Shown here: one piece after another, positions 26,501 through 41,500 of the stretch | Numbering within the stretch: position 1 is the stretch's first letter | How the letters are laid out: the number at the start of each line of letters is the position of its first letter | DNA from: Pteria penguin | Lineage: Eukaryota; Mollusca; Bivalvia; Pterioida; Pteriidae | Assembly (NCBI GenBank): GCA_035048485.1 | Contig: CM068580.1 | Location: 42,335,585-42,399,584 of the forward strand | Reading direction: 5' to 3' | Length of the DNA stretch: 64,000 nt | Translations under genes and position numbers: made by a program | Notes under the pieces: model-generated | What the model saw: only the letters and a program-made list of their open reading frames with translations | Database searches by the model: none | Told to the model about the DNA's origin: nothing

Positions 26501-29500
26501 CGCAAATAGCCTCGAGAGTCATCGGTAACAAAGGCACCTTGTTGGGGGCAACTCTCTCTTTTTTCTCCGACTTCACTATCAAATGACAATATTTGGGAAC
26601 ATTTATCTTAAAATATGACTTTTGTTGTGATTTGGATAGATTTAATGATAATATACTGCCCCGAGGAGGATAATGGACAGCGTTCCGTATTGGGGTATGT
26701 TGAAAATTTTGGTGAATTTGATTATCACCGTATGTAAATATTTTAACTTCTCATTACTTTGGTGTCAAATTATCCTTTAACGTGTTTTGATTTTGACTTA
26801 TGTCGAGTGCAAGTCATATTGAACGCTTTCACAGTTATATTGATTCCGGAAATTTGTCGTTCTGTGAATTTTTATTTTCTGTGGTCCATAATCATTGTTT
26901 TGCGATGCCTTGTGCACCCTTATGTTCATACGCGCGTATTATAACGGCATGAAAGCGCAAAAGGCCCAGCCCGTCCCCTTTTCCTACGCTGTATGAGCGC
27001 ATCGACATTTGTAAGGGTTCTGCAAGATTTGTACTTGGTGGCACTAGAAAAATACATAGAGCAAGTTTTGTTAACATGCAACCAGAAAAGGTTTAATGTG
27101 GATTCTCGATATTAAACACCCCCCCCCCCCCAAAAGTTATGAAATGTATTTATTTATTTTTCTGGCATAGAGAAAATTAGAACCGTATCCGTGATTCGAT
27201 GCCTTAAGTAAATTCGTAGAATAATGTTACGTTTTCGTGAATATCTTGCATTTGGCAGTAACGGATTCAACATTCAGTAATGGATTCAGTAATCAACATT
27301 CTCACACGGTCAAATTTGGCTCTGATTACCAATTTGACTTTGATTGACAAATTTCGGTCGTTGTTTAGATTTGGTGCATTATCACAATTCAAGTAGGTGT
27401 TACAATTGGGATGGAATGAAGTGTTAAATACCAGCGATGATCCTAGCGTACATACATTACTTATAAGGAACCCCTTATCTGTCTCTCATCAAATATGTTG
27501 AAACAAGAGGTTTAACGTATCTCGTAGATTATGGGGTATGAAATATCATTCAATACTTACAGGTTGGATTTCGATGAATGCTCAGATTTATGTCTGATGC
27601 TCGTCGATAATTCAGCGCCTAATCTTACAACCTATACAAACACTCTATTAACTTCTTGTGAATTAATTATACGTGATAATCTAGTTGAATGAAAACTTGT
27701 CGATAGTACAGTACTTGTTGTCTGTCAACAACATACAAATGACTTTGGACGGACTTTTGATTAGGAATTAAAAGGAGGATAGATAATCGGGGAGATTCGT
27801 GGGACAATATTTGATTTTGGATCGTTCACATGGTTGTAAACCAGGGCTAAATCAGGGTGGGACATTGCAATACACGTTTAAAGTTCTCCGAACAAATCAT
27901 CACCTGTATTGCTCTCTAAACGGAATGTGGAAAGTGTGAAGGATGGAAGTGGATAGACAGGAAGCCCAGGTGGAGCTTCCATCTGAATACAGCATGGTGT
28001 CCTCCTTCGACTATATGTATCTGGTCAATCATATGGAATTATACGTGGATTTATACTTATGGAAAAGTCGACGACTGAGAGAGGTGAAGTAGATTTGTTG
28101 TCACTTACAAAGAGTATATTGTTTTTCATAACACGATGGTAAACGTGGTAGAGTGCCAACCGTATTGCTGTTGATGTGAATGAGTTCTGACGCACTGGTG
28201 TTGACGGGATACATGTATTAGTTTGTAGTAAGGTCTAAGAGGGAGGCTACAAAAGAAATGTTAGGGCGTCTGTATTTTCAAATTTAAGAGTATTACAAAT
28301 TGTCTTTCTTGTCATTCGAGTCAGTTTATATCTTTTTTTTCATCAACCAAAGGAGTCTTGCTTTCAACTTAACATATATCATACCACTGACATATTGTAT
28401 GTTTCTGTGACATCGATTGTCTCCTAGAAAGTGTTTAAGATGGATTGGATTCAGGAAAGTAATTGAGACGATTTTATGACAAAGTCCTTTTCTCCGCACA
28501 TGGGATTTCTGAACGAAAATTCAACAAAAGAACCTCTTCAAATTCTTAAGCGTGGAAGAGTAAGATATATATGAATTTGAAGTGTTTGTGTTGTCGTAAA
28601 ATGAAAATATAAATAAATTGATCAAATAAAATCGAGGATTTCGCTACCTGAGTACTTGTATTTAAAGTATACGACACAGATTGTTTAGATGTCAAGTGCT
28701 TTTCATTCTAGTTCCTACGCTAGGTATTTGATATATTAAATGTGTAACAATATTCTTTTGAAATGTTTATAGACAGGAGATAATGTTAAGTTTTGAAGTC
28801 TAGAATTTTATTTTAAGAGCTGTTCTGCAGATCTGATTTCTCATGTTAAATTGAAATGAACGTTTAGTTGACATTTAAAAATAGTTGTTGACATTCGGGC
28901 TAGATGATCAACGTATATGTTTTATATGTACGAATCTGTAGGGAAACATGCGAATACACGATAAATGTAAATATAAATAGATTGATACGTGCATTAAGAG
29001 TGGAGTCAAAGAAAGGGCAAATTGAGTTTAAGACATTATCCATCTAAGTGGTTACAATAAGTGTTATACTCTTCCTGTATACCACATTGGCGGTGTGTAT
29101 GTTATTGGGTAATATAAGACATTAGTGACGTGGAGGCTGTTGGGTAATTGAAACATCTTACAACAATATCGTATTGTGGATCCTGTATCTCGCACAATTG
29201 TCCTAGGTATAGATCGAGTTTCACATGTCCATTGTAATGTCAAGAATACCACGATTACGGGGCCGAAATTGGTAGTGAAATGTTTTTATGGCATTTTAAT
29301 AAAAATCTGGAGCGGAATTGTAGAATTTGATACGTTAGAAGTATAAAGGACTTGGGGCAATATTTCAGCTACATTTACCTTTGTTTGCAATTAGACCTGC
29401 GCCACTTTCACGGAATGTTCAGTCTGGTGTATTCGGGAAAGTAGCATTGTTAGAAAATGGATTTTTGATTTGGTCGTCTATCAGGTAGAGAATGAATGAT

Positions 29501-32500
29501 TTATGATATTGGATGAAAATGTGTTTGTATCTTAAATGCTTGATGTATATATTTTTTGTTTTATCTTTATAGATGGCCAAATCGTCTGAGTTACAACAAG
29601 CAACTAGAACCCAGTCTCAGCCGACTATACAAGGAGTGATCCCCAGCCAACCAACACCATCCTCTAGATACGAGGTAAGGCAATCCAAAATCTTTGTGAG
29701 ATGAAACCGTCTTATTATTTGATCTATATTATCGGTATTATGTGTTTGTTAAATAGATTATAAACTGAATTTTTGGGGTAAAGAAGATAACGTTTAAGTA
29801 TCTATAATCAAGACTTCTTAGTTATATTTTTCAAAACATTTAAAAATGTTTTATCACAAAGGATATCTTACAAGTTTGTTATGGGTATTTGGATATTGAC
29901 AATGGGCCATTGGTGTGTCATCTTTAGAGTAGATAGTTGTGGGTTCAAAATCTTCAGTTATCCAGGTGACTCATTTGTGCTGTGCTGTTTAGCTTAGGCA
30001 GCCTATGTTCAAGTATCATAATTTAAGCCAATAAATATCTTAAATAAGGATGCAATAAAGGGTACTGAATTACAACTTGTGCATTCTTTGCCAAAGACAC
30101 ACATTCCATTTCATATGTAATCATTACCAGTTATACAATACTTAAGGATATCTTCCACAGTTGAAAAAAACCCCATAGGATATAGGGATAACGCCATTAA
30201 ATAGGTAAAGTGATAAAGAAGATCTGTCTAGATGTTTTTGTAGATAGCCATGTTAATTGAATTACATGTGTTTATTTACTGAGCAAGCACTGTTGGACTT
30301 TTTTGACAAATGACATTAAATATGTTTACCAATACTTGGGTAGCAGTGTAGTGGAAATGTAATCTCTCGGTGTTTTGTGTTTCTCTATTTACAACCAAGT
30401 TCAGGTCTGTCATGTGATATATTTTTATATTGTTGAGTAAATTGTATTCATAAGGTTATGTTTTGATATGATGGACAGATTGTCATAAAATTGTGATGAT
30501 GCTTTGAGAAATGAGAAATGATTTCTCTATGTAGGATTTAATGTACATGAAGAAAGGATGGCTGATTAAGCAAGGTTCATCAGAGAAGGTAAGTCTTTCA
30601 TTCAGCTATTGAGCATTGATAGGTATGATTTGCTTATATCTTATATAATTATCAGAATTATTTGATAATAGAAGTTTTTATGTATTTAGCAGTCTATTTA
30701 TTTTGCTGTTATAGACATAAGTTATATGTTATTTTTTTGTTGGTAATTAATACTTATGTACATTCTTTCTCGGTACATTTCAGTATTCATAAAGTTAACT
30801 ATATCTTGCCATTTTCTATGAATGTCTAGGTTTTATCTATATGTTATTATTTTGTGTCTGTTAGGATTGGATGAAACATTGGTTTGTTTTAACTGGAACA
30901 TCACTTCGGTATTTCAAAGATGCTAAAGCTGAAGAGACCAACACTCTAGATGGTAGAATAGACCTTACTGGCTGTTATGACATTTCAGAGATTAATATAG
31001 GACGAAATTACGGATTCAAAATCAAGGTACACTTGTGTGATTTTTTTCGCTACTGTTTTTTAAACACACTAAAATTTGATTTTAAAATTTTTCATTTTGA
31101 TGTTTATATGCTTGAACCTTTGTTGGATTGATTCATACATAAATTTCCTGTGGTGTAATAAAGTTGGAGATTACAGTTAATTGTGTTGCATAAAGTTTAA
31201 CAACAGCTGTCATAATAAGTAGGTTTTAAGCAGAAAAAGTAGTTTAGGCTAGATATACTGCATGCAATATTTGCTAGTTTCTGAATTTTGTGTTGTTTTC
31301 TTGCATTTGCAGTTTTGATTTGATTATGATAATAATTTAGTGCTTTTCTTCTTTAATTAAGTATATATTTTGGCTTTCTTAAAATGATTGTATCAGATGC
31401 ATGAGAATTTTATTCATGTTTCCCAAATATTCTACAATAGGGCATTGGTCCATCAGTAAGTAAAGTATCCATGGTTATATCATTATATCAACCAATGAGA
31501 AAACTTAATCTAGATTATTCAAATATCCACATATATATATTCAAATCAGTCTGCCCATGTTTTTGAATGCTTAGAACATATAGATGAGATTGGCTGATTT
31601 GCATGAAAATATTGTTATCGCTAACAGAATATTTATGGTGTGTTACTGGTATTCTAAATTAATAACTTTTCCACTAAATGGTAAAAGTCTTAGTGATTAT
31701 CTTTTTAGAGGAGGATGGATTTTATTTGTCTTTGAGATTTCTTATATATTTCATTAGATAAGTTTAAAATCTGTTTTTAAGTCCACTATGGTATTTCATC
31801 TGTAGTTTGGGATAAAATTTTGGTGTAGACTGAAAGGGTTAAAAATCACTGGAATAAAAGGATGAAGATACATATATACTGAAATGATTGACAGGAGTTT
31901 ATGTCCCAGCATCTTGTTATACATCAAATATAACTATTAAATTAAGCTGTACACAGTGCTAAGCAAACTTTTCTACATGTATGTACTTTGCATTGCATGC
32001 ATTCATATATCATTTGTATGCTCTTTCTCTTGCCACATCCAGTGGAATGATTTGACTGTGCCTTCATACCTTTCTAGGAATAGCATTAAATATTTCTCAC
32101 ATAAGCTCTTTGCCATATTGCTGAATTTAGTTCTCATGTGAATACAGTATGCTTTAAGACTCGGATGTACTTCTAATTGAAGATATGTATTTAATAGAAT
32201 GAGAATGATGATATGTATAGCTTATTTTATGTGCTGTATGCTTGATAATGTACATGGAACTGCTTACTAGAAGAAACACATTCATATACAATGTACATGT
32301 TTGTGTATTATTGAAGATACATGCAGTATTTTACTGATTTTGACAATGGCTGTATTCATTATTCTCAAATTTATTTGCAGACTAGCAATGGAGAATATGT
32401 CCTTTCTGCTATGACTTCTGGCATTCGCAACAATTGGATGAAGGCAATAAGACTAGTAATGGATTTGCAACATGGCAACAGTAATAAAAATGCATCTGTG

Positions 32501-35500
32501 GACTCCGACTCCGGAACTTCAGTAGGTACCACTGATGATTTAGAGGTCATTGTAGCAACAGGAAGTGGTAGACAAAGTATATCTTCCATAGACAGTAGAT
32601 CTGGATCAGAGAGTCCAAGACAGACAAGTCGGAAAGATCAGTCTATGAAAAATATTCGTAGGCATTACTCTGATGTTAGTCCTGGTAATGTGGGTAAAAT
32701 GCTTTCCATCAAAGATACCCTTACAAATCTAGACATTGAAGCAATATCAACTCCTCTGACGGTGGGAATGGTAAGACAGTCTCCTCCTGAGAAAAAATCA
32801 GAGGACCAGTTTGACTCTGGTAGTGTTCCTGAAACTTCTAGTACTAAGACTTTGACTCATAGTGAGCCAACACCTGAGCCCTTCCTATCTACCTCCTCTA
32901 TGTCTTCTCTCAGTCGGTATGTGGAGGGCAGTGATAATGTAGCTCTGAGTGGGCCACCTCAACTGGTAGATCAGAGACGATCAGAGAGTAAGAAAGAAGA
33001 GGAAGAGAGGAAACGTAGAGCTAAGTCACCTAGTGCTAGGATACGGGAGAAAACTAGGTCAAGTTCTCCTCGGCTAAGTTCTCCTCCAAGGAAGATGGAG
33101 GAGGATATAGATTACCAGCTGTCAGTGATGCCAGATACTGAGGTTAGGTATGATGAGGAGGAGGGGCGGCGTTCCTCACTACAGTATGAGAGGGAAGCAA
33201 CAGATGGATCACAGGTAAATCAAAAGCTAATAAATAAAAAGAAAAGAAAAATTTCTTGGAGTAGTTGCAATAGATACATACTTATATATTTAGTGTTTGC
33301 TTACAATTTGATAGAAAAAAGATGGGCAGTTAGGAATGACTAGTGACAGTAGTTTTGATTCAGATTTTTTTTTAACAAGGCTGTGTCATTCCTTTGAATG
33401 TCTTTTTCCATTTAGGATATTTATGCCGATCAGACAGCAGATATTCGTTCTCCCTCAACACCATCTTCAGGAGGAGGTGACGGCATGCTGGTAGAACTCC
33501 TTGAAACTGAGGTAGGATATCTTTAAAATGATATTGAGGAAGAAGCAGAAATATTTCTTCAAATTAATTCTAAGAAATAATTCTGCAGAGAATATTTATC
33601 TTCATTTATTTTATTTTTTTAAAAATTTGTTTTCAAAAGGTTGACCATTTAAAAGAGCAACTAGATTCGACCCAGAAGGAACTTGTTAAGATGCATGAAA
33701 CCAATATGGATTTGAAGACAAAACTTCAGTCAGCTGTTAGGGAGAAGGACATTTCTCAGGTAAGCCATCACTCGCTATAAATAGATTACCCATAATATAA
33801 TGGCTTCTTTAATTCTATCACAATGGTGGAACATCTTAATCATTCACACAAAAGTAATGCATTCACTTTCAAAGAAGTATTATTTTATGATCTTTATAAT
33901 AATGTTTTTTACCTGGTGATGATTTGCTCGCCATTTTATATTCTATCTGAAATTTGCATTTAGCTAATTTTCCTGGTTACATAAAAAAAGGGTAGAATTA
34001 AACATTAGACATGCTAGAGATTGTTACAAGTAAAGTGCATTAAGTACAGTTCATTTGCACACCTCATATTAGTGTAGATGCATTTCATGCACATTCATTA
34101 CTAGTTTTTCTTATTTGATTCTAATTTGATCCATTGCTTGAAAGAAGCTTTTATTGTAAATACATTGAGTTTGGCTATTGGCAATGTGTGCATGAGGATG
34201 ACTATTTATATGTGTGATGGATGTGTATCCACACTTAATGGTTTCACTAATAAACTTTAATACTGTAACCTTGTTGTTTTGCTCTCATGTGATTGGCTTT
34301 TATGTTTATTTGGAAGAGAGGATACCAGCTATAGCTACTTATGTCTGTTTTTAAGGTCTTTTTGTTATCAGCATTATTACAGCTTCTTCAGACGCAAATA
34401 CATATATAGAGATTAACTCTGTATGATACCTGGTTATAGTGAGCTGAACTTGTTTGTGGACACTGAATGTAACACCCCTATTCCATTACCAAATTATTTC
34501 CTTTTTTTATATTTTTTTTCTAAATATGAAAATGAAGGGCCAAGCAAATGATAAAGACAGATTTGTTAGATTGAAGTTTAAATCTTGAAATCAAACTATT
34601 GGTTCTGAAGTATTTGAAATTAATACATAAAGATGAAAAACGATGTATAGCTTTAAATGAGTAACTGAAAACATACATGCTAACAAAGGAAAGTGTGAAA
34701 AATTTATATGAAGTGTTATAAAACATGGTAAGCTCTATCAATACCTCTGTCCAACTTGACTTGTACTTCTGATTTAATGGACATGCATGAGCATTTCAAA
34801 ATGTTTGATTTTAAATAGAAGAAAATGAAACCCTTTAGATACTGAAAACATGCAAGAAAAGAAGTAAAAATAAGTATATGTTTGAGCTAAGTTTTATAGG
34901 TTTTATATTTCCTTTTATTCCTACTTATTATTGTTCTTTGTATGTTGTTTTTAACAAAGGCATTGCTTGTATTGGAGCAGCAACACATGACTGTGTTAAA
35001 AATTTTGAAGAGAAAATTATGAATATTTGAGAAAAATCTTTCTTTCAGTAATGTAAGAGATATTTAAGAATCATTTAATGTGAAATATAGTTTTGACATC
35101 AAAGAATAAATTCTTGTCCACAAACAACAAAATGAAAGGCACTATCAAGAATTATCAGATGTTCAAAGTCTATTTTATTGTTTAAAGTAATACAAAAGAG
35201 AAAGTGTTATCATTCCTAGTCAGTTATTTAGAAAGGTATCTTTTTTCATGTTTATCATATGGATTGAATTCATTGTCCTTAGAATATCTCTTAATAAAAG
35301 AGCTTTCAGTATTGATAAGTAACTTCAATATAAAAATAGTAATTAAGCTTTGCATGGATATGTTTTGGATATAACTGCTTGTACACAATACTTTTGTTAA
35401 TTATAAAGCTTTGAGGTATGGCTTGTTCTTTAGTGTTTGCAAATAATGTGTGTAAGGGCAGCTAACTTAATGCTTGGCTCTGACTATTTACAGCCACCTC

Positions 35501-38500
35501 AGCAGGGACTCGAAAGTCCTAATGCACAAATCTCAGGGCACCAGACAGCTGATCCCAGTAGTGGTCCCGAAACTTCACAGGTTTGTATGCCCCACCCCAT
35601 TCCTCTCTTCTTCAATTGACAAGTCCTTGTAAAAAAAGTCATAATAATAATGGGATGAATTTGCAGTTGCCAAAAAGGAGTGGTTTTCAGCACTGCTTAC
35701 TTGAGTTAATTGAATACATGTATTTCCAACAAAAATATGTATATTTTGATTACAATATGATAAACTCTGAAGTTATTTATAAATAAGATTTCAGGATAGA
35801 AATTAAATTCTCTCACCTCATTTTAGAGAATGAAACAAAAACAAAATAGATGATGAAGGGCATCTTTTTGTAAATCTGTAATAAATGTGTCAGTTCTGTT
35901 TATATTAAATGAGCCTTGATTTCCAGTCCAGGTAGTTTATTAAAAGCATTTACCTGTATAAGGTTTAGGGGACATTGATTGTTGCCTATTAAACAGTATT
36001 ATGTAATTCCACATGCCATCAATGGATGAATAGTGGTAGCAATATTGATTTTTTCTGCACAGTAATACAAATATTTGTAAGGAGCTCTTACAGTCAGCAG
36101 ATAGAATATTGAGTTGTGATGTTGAGTGTTGTGGTATTTTGTGAGGGATATTAACACAATGGCTGAGTATTTTAAGGTGATATTGTACTACCTCTGCTTT
36201 TTGCACTGCTTCTGCTTTGTAATAATGGATACCTACCTACCTACAATGCACCTTGCTTGATCATTGCCTCTATAGTTATAATGGCTAGAATTAATGTTAA
36301 CAATATTTGAATCAACACAAGAAGAAGAATCAGTGTAATAAAGAATGGCAGTCTTTGATGTTCTGTAAATGTGTAATATATTCTGTTCATGAATTGTTTC
36401 CAATTTATAATGGAATTTTGTATAAGAATAATTTGATTGTAAAAAATTAATAAACCTTTTGCATTTCATAGGTAACAACAATGAGGAGGCAGGTGAAAGA
36501 AGCTAGAGATGTTATTCAAAAGCAGAAGGCTGAGATAGAAAACTTGCGTTCTAAGTTAGACATGTCTGTGTCCAAACTTACAGGGACAGAGAAAGCATTA
36601 TCAGAGTCGTTGAAAGATTTAAAACAGGAGAAAGACAAAAATATGAAAATGTCCAGTGATTGGAATAGGCGCATTCGTAATCTGGAAGCACAGCTGAAAG
36701 ATTCAAACTATAAATTTGAAAGGCAGAAGGACTTAGCTGCATCAAATGAGAGTTTGTGTCGAAGATTAGAGAATGAGGGGAAAGCAAATTTACAAAAAAT
36801 TAGAGAACATGAAAGGGAAATACTGAAATTGAAGGCAGTAGAAAGGGAATATAAAATGCTGAAAGAGAAAATGGATGAAATGGAAGGAAAACTGGCAATG
36901 CTAAGAAATGAAGTGAAAGAAAAAGATATGAAGTGTAAAAAATTAGAATCTGACTATGAAGCTCAAATAAATGAACTAGAACAGGAGTTTACACGTGAAA
37001 GAGATGATGTTGAACAACACATGGAGGATATGAAGAAACGGTGGTTGGAAGCACAGAAGGATTCTGGCATGCCAGAATCATGGTCTGATGTCATACAGGA
37101 TAAGGATGACATTATTTCACAACTAGAAGAGAAACTGATTGAAAATGATAAGAAAGTAGTTGATATGACAGAGGAACTTCAGGCAGAGCTTAATGATAGT
37201 GTAAACATGCAGCATAAATTTGCTCAAGTACAAGAGGAGAAAAGAAAATTGGAACAAAAGTTAGATGAAGTTGAAAAATTACAGAAAAAGCATTTTGTTG
37301 CAAAGGAAAAATTGGAAAATGAAAATAAAGTTTTGAAAAGGCAATTGGAGGATGCAAAATCAGAAAATAAAGACCTTAAATGCAAACTAGATAGTTCTGA
37401 AAAACTTATCAAAGATCTTGAGAGGGAGAAACATGATTTAGAGTTGTGTGTGACAGAATTGCATGAAGAGATCGACCATTTGCAGAAATCTCAAGTCAGG
37501 GGTACAATCAATGAAGGTTCTATTCAGGAAGTGATACATAATTTCCTAATTGTGGAAGCAGAGATTGTTGAAGTGTGTAATGCTTTATTCCAGATAAAGA
37601 AAGAGATAGATGATTGTATTGCAGGTAAAAGTGGAGAATCTGTCAATTTAAGTGAACTATCCTCACAGATGCAGAGTATCCATGACAGATGTGAAAATCT
37701 AAAAGATATTCTAAAAGAAGGATCAGTAGAATTATCAAGAAACCAGAAGACACATGGTAATACGGATTCAAATGCTATGAAAATAAAATATGAAAAAGCT
37801 TTAGAAGATGCAACAAAATTGAGGAAAAATCTGGAAGAAACTTATACTCATTGCAAAGAACTTGAAATGAAAGAATCAGGATTTAAAGAAGAAATAAAAA
37901 CAATAGAAAATAAATACAGGAAACAAATCGATGAAATGAATGCTAAACTAGAAGCTTTAGCTTCAAAAGCAGGCCATTCACCTGTTCCAAGGAAGAGTAG
38001 GAAACCAAAGAAAGAGGACTCTAGTGTTTTGCTATCCATGACAATATCTGAGGAAATCGAAGAAGAGCTGAATGAATTAGAGGACAGAATCAATCACATA
38101 GACAGAGTACTTAAAAGTCAGGAGAATGTAATGAACTCTACAGGCATCAATGATATGGAAAGTTCTGAAGATGAAGAAGATTCTGATGATAGCTTCTTAA
38201 GTTCTACTGAAGATGAAGACGATGAGGAGGAGGAGGATGAACCTAACAAGAGCAAGACCAGCCTGACAAGTTCTCCAGGTAATAATCAACAACTGTTGAT
38301 GAAATTGAATGCAATGAAAAGTCAGCTGCAAGTGACTAACTCCAAGATACGAGACATTACTGATGATGTGACAGATCAAAGTGCTAGTTCTTTGAATGAG
38401 AGCGACTTAGATGGAGAGTTAAGGAAAACATTGCAGAAATGTGGCGACAAAATTGACATCTTAACATCAAGACTTACAGAAAAGGAGAATCTTATAAAAA

Positions 38501-41500
38501 CTGGTGTCAACATTTTTGATGGAAGATCAGTTGAAAGTGCCATAGCTTTTGAACATTGCATAAATCAAATGAAAGAAAAATTAGTTGATATAAATTGCTC
38601 ACTAGGAGATCATGAAGTTATTGAAGCAAAGGATTTAGTCAGTATTCAGGAGAAGTTAAATCACCTTGTAGAATATTTAAATCAGTTGCAGAAGTTTCAT
38701 CATAAAGATTATGGAACACTAGGAAAAGTTACAAAGCTTGAAGCTAGAGCATCTGCTGTATTATTAGAACGAGAACAAACTGGTCGAAGGAGATTGTCAC
38801 AGAAGGACAAAATACGCGTATATGCAGATCGTCTTTCTGTAGAGGCAATTCTTTTAGGGCAAATGGCATATTTAATCCAAAGAAATCAAATCGGGAATAT
38901 ACATCGAGATGTAATGCTTCGAGAAATGCAAGAAATCAATTCTGTTATTTTGGCATTAGAAAGACGTGTAGATCAAGGAACACGAGATCTTGGAGCAAGC
39001 TTTGATGAGGGAAATTCTGATCTTGTCTCTACATATGCTGCTATGCTAGCAGAGAAAGTGGTTTTAGAAGGTCAACTTGCTTCTTGTACAATGACAGAGG
39101 ACAATCAGAGCACTGATGATACCACTTTACTAGCCTCCCTCAATATTACTGATAATCCCTCTATATTAGCCATGGAAGTTTTTATGAGATCTCAAGTGGA
39201 TTCCTCTGTGCATCAGGAACTTAGTAAAAGTGCTGCAGATATGAATTCTGTCTCAGGTCATGTGATCACTCGAGCATGTATTCAAGGGGAAATAACTCAT
39301 GCTCTACAAATGATGAAAAGTAGATTTAATTCAAATTTAGATGGAGAAGAGCTACAGGATCTTATTAATCGTGAACGTAGATTTTCTCATGAACGATTGT
39401 TAGAAACTTTACAAGGTGTATCTAGTTCAATGGATGTTTATGAAGCTCTTGTGATTTCTTGTCTGTCATATCATATATGTCTTTCACAAAACAAAACTCT
39501 TCTTGAAACACTAGTTGCAAAAGTTGAAGAACGCTTTAAAAAACAAATTACAGATTTACGACAGAAACAAAGCCAAGTGAATGATTTTGAACAAAGTCGT
39601 ATACAACATATTCTCATTGCATTAGAAGAAGGTTGTTTACAAGCAAAGACAAGTCTACAAACATGTTCAGGAGATTCAAGGGATGAATCACAAAACTTAG
39701 AATTCAGTGGTGTATCAATAGAAGCTTTGGTACTTGAAATGGTAGATATGCTTATTCTTCGATGTATAATTAAAGGATCAGCTGCACACTTAAGTGAGAT
39801 GTTTAAGTCAGAAAAGCTCCCTCCTTTACCAAGTGTCAAATCCCTGATTGAGGCTCAGCAAGCGGATCAGAATGAAGCCAGTTGCAGACTTGGTGAAATC
39901 TTGCAGAATGATGCATCCACAAAGCAGTCATTAGCTGCAAAATTAAAATCTCAGGGGACAAGAACAGAAGTGTCTAAAGAGCTCCAACAGTTATGTGAAA
40001 CAATTGATGATATTCCAGATATTTATCTATTTGATACAGAAAATCTCAGTATGTATGCTCAAAATCTGGTCAAAGAAGCAATGTTTCAGACACAGTTGAC
40101 ATACACAAATTACAAACTTAAACTACAACATGAAAAGGAAATGCGTGACATGAAAATTAAGATTGAAGCTGGACAAAAAGTAGATCTGCCTTCAGAATCT
40201 AGCAAAGATGCTGAAAATGACATCCAGCAATCTCTGTCCGTGTTTGAGGAAATTCTGGAAACTAAGTTCGAAGATGAGTGTGAAGTGTTGAGTATACTTG
40301 ACAAGGAAATGAAGGAACTTCAAACCACAGGCACTGCAGTCTTGACTGGTGCAGAGGCAAACCAATTTGAACAACAACTCAAGAATTGTGCATCTGCATT
40401 TGAGCATGAATTGTCTGTTGCTCAAGAGAGACATGATGTACATCTAGACGTTTTGCGTCAAGAAATCACAAATATTTGTATCAGAATGGAGAAAATGAAT
40501 GTGAATCATGAACATGAGAAAGAAGTGCTTGCCAATGACTATGAAGATAAGATCCAGGTCCTACAGGACGAATTAGACTGTATCAAAGAGGACCATGAGG
40601 AGGAGCTAGAACAAGTTCGTCAGGACATTCTCACTGCAGTCAGTGCTATCAAGGCCAATGATGAACGATCAGATGAGCAACTGAGTGATCAGGTTAAGGA
40701 ACTTAACAGACAAATAACCTCACAGAAAGAAAGTTTTGTGGTAGGTTTGCTTTTTACTTATCTCTACAATTTATGATTTATCTAGGTCTTAAATATTAGT
40801 ATGTAGGAAGTCGTTATCTATCATTATCAAATGCCTTTGCAGATGACACATGTTCTCTGAAACCTTTCATTATAGATTTTTATATTCTTTACTATGATAT
40901 ATATTTATTTACATGTCTGTACGGTAAAGGTAGAAGTTTTCAAGTCTTTTTTTGTATGATGCCAGTATCTGCAAAATGGTACTTAACTGGTTGTATTGTT
41001 TACTTTTAGGCATTTCTGGAGAATGTTCATAAGTCTTTACAAAAGTCAGGGTCCACTAGTTCTCTGTCGTGTAAATTAGAGGAGCAGCTAGAGCATCTTC
41101 AGTCCGATGGTGCTATCATGCCAGACTTAGAGACTTTCGCGTCACCTAACTCACCTATCCCTGTACCAAAGTCTCCTCCTCCAAAAGAAACAGAACCATT
41201 GCTGGATACAATGAACTCAGAAACAAGTAATGATGAGGTAAGAATCATCATTAAGCTCTTATCCAATAGACGTGAAAACTATATGAATTTATCATGTAAT
41301 TGTTAAATTAGGTATTTCATAGGTCATTGACATCAGTCAATTTCTACATATATTCAAGTGATAAGATGTTATTGGTTTTTATTCAGGATCTTATTGATTT
41401 TATTCTTGATAGTCTGAGTCAGTTAAGTCATTGCAGTAATGAAATTTGATGTTACAGTCAGCAGACAGGTGTCTTATGGATAAATCTCACCACAATTATG

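Larger units (their letters stand above)
29675..32380 (+). other. mprip introns 7-9 around exons 8 and 9
   Basis: Apart from the two exons the stretch is AT-rich intron with no recognised element. Confidence 0.6.

Noticed and set aside
36481..40776. Stand-alone gene starting at ATG 36481
   Set aside because: It is the interior of mprip: a good acceptor lies 9 bp upstream, phase matches exon 13, and the frame beyond 40740 is intron.
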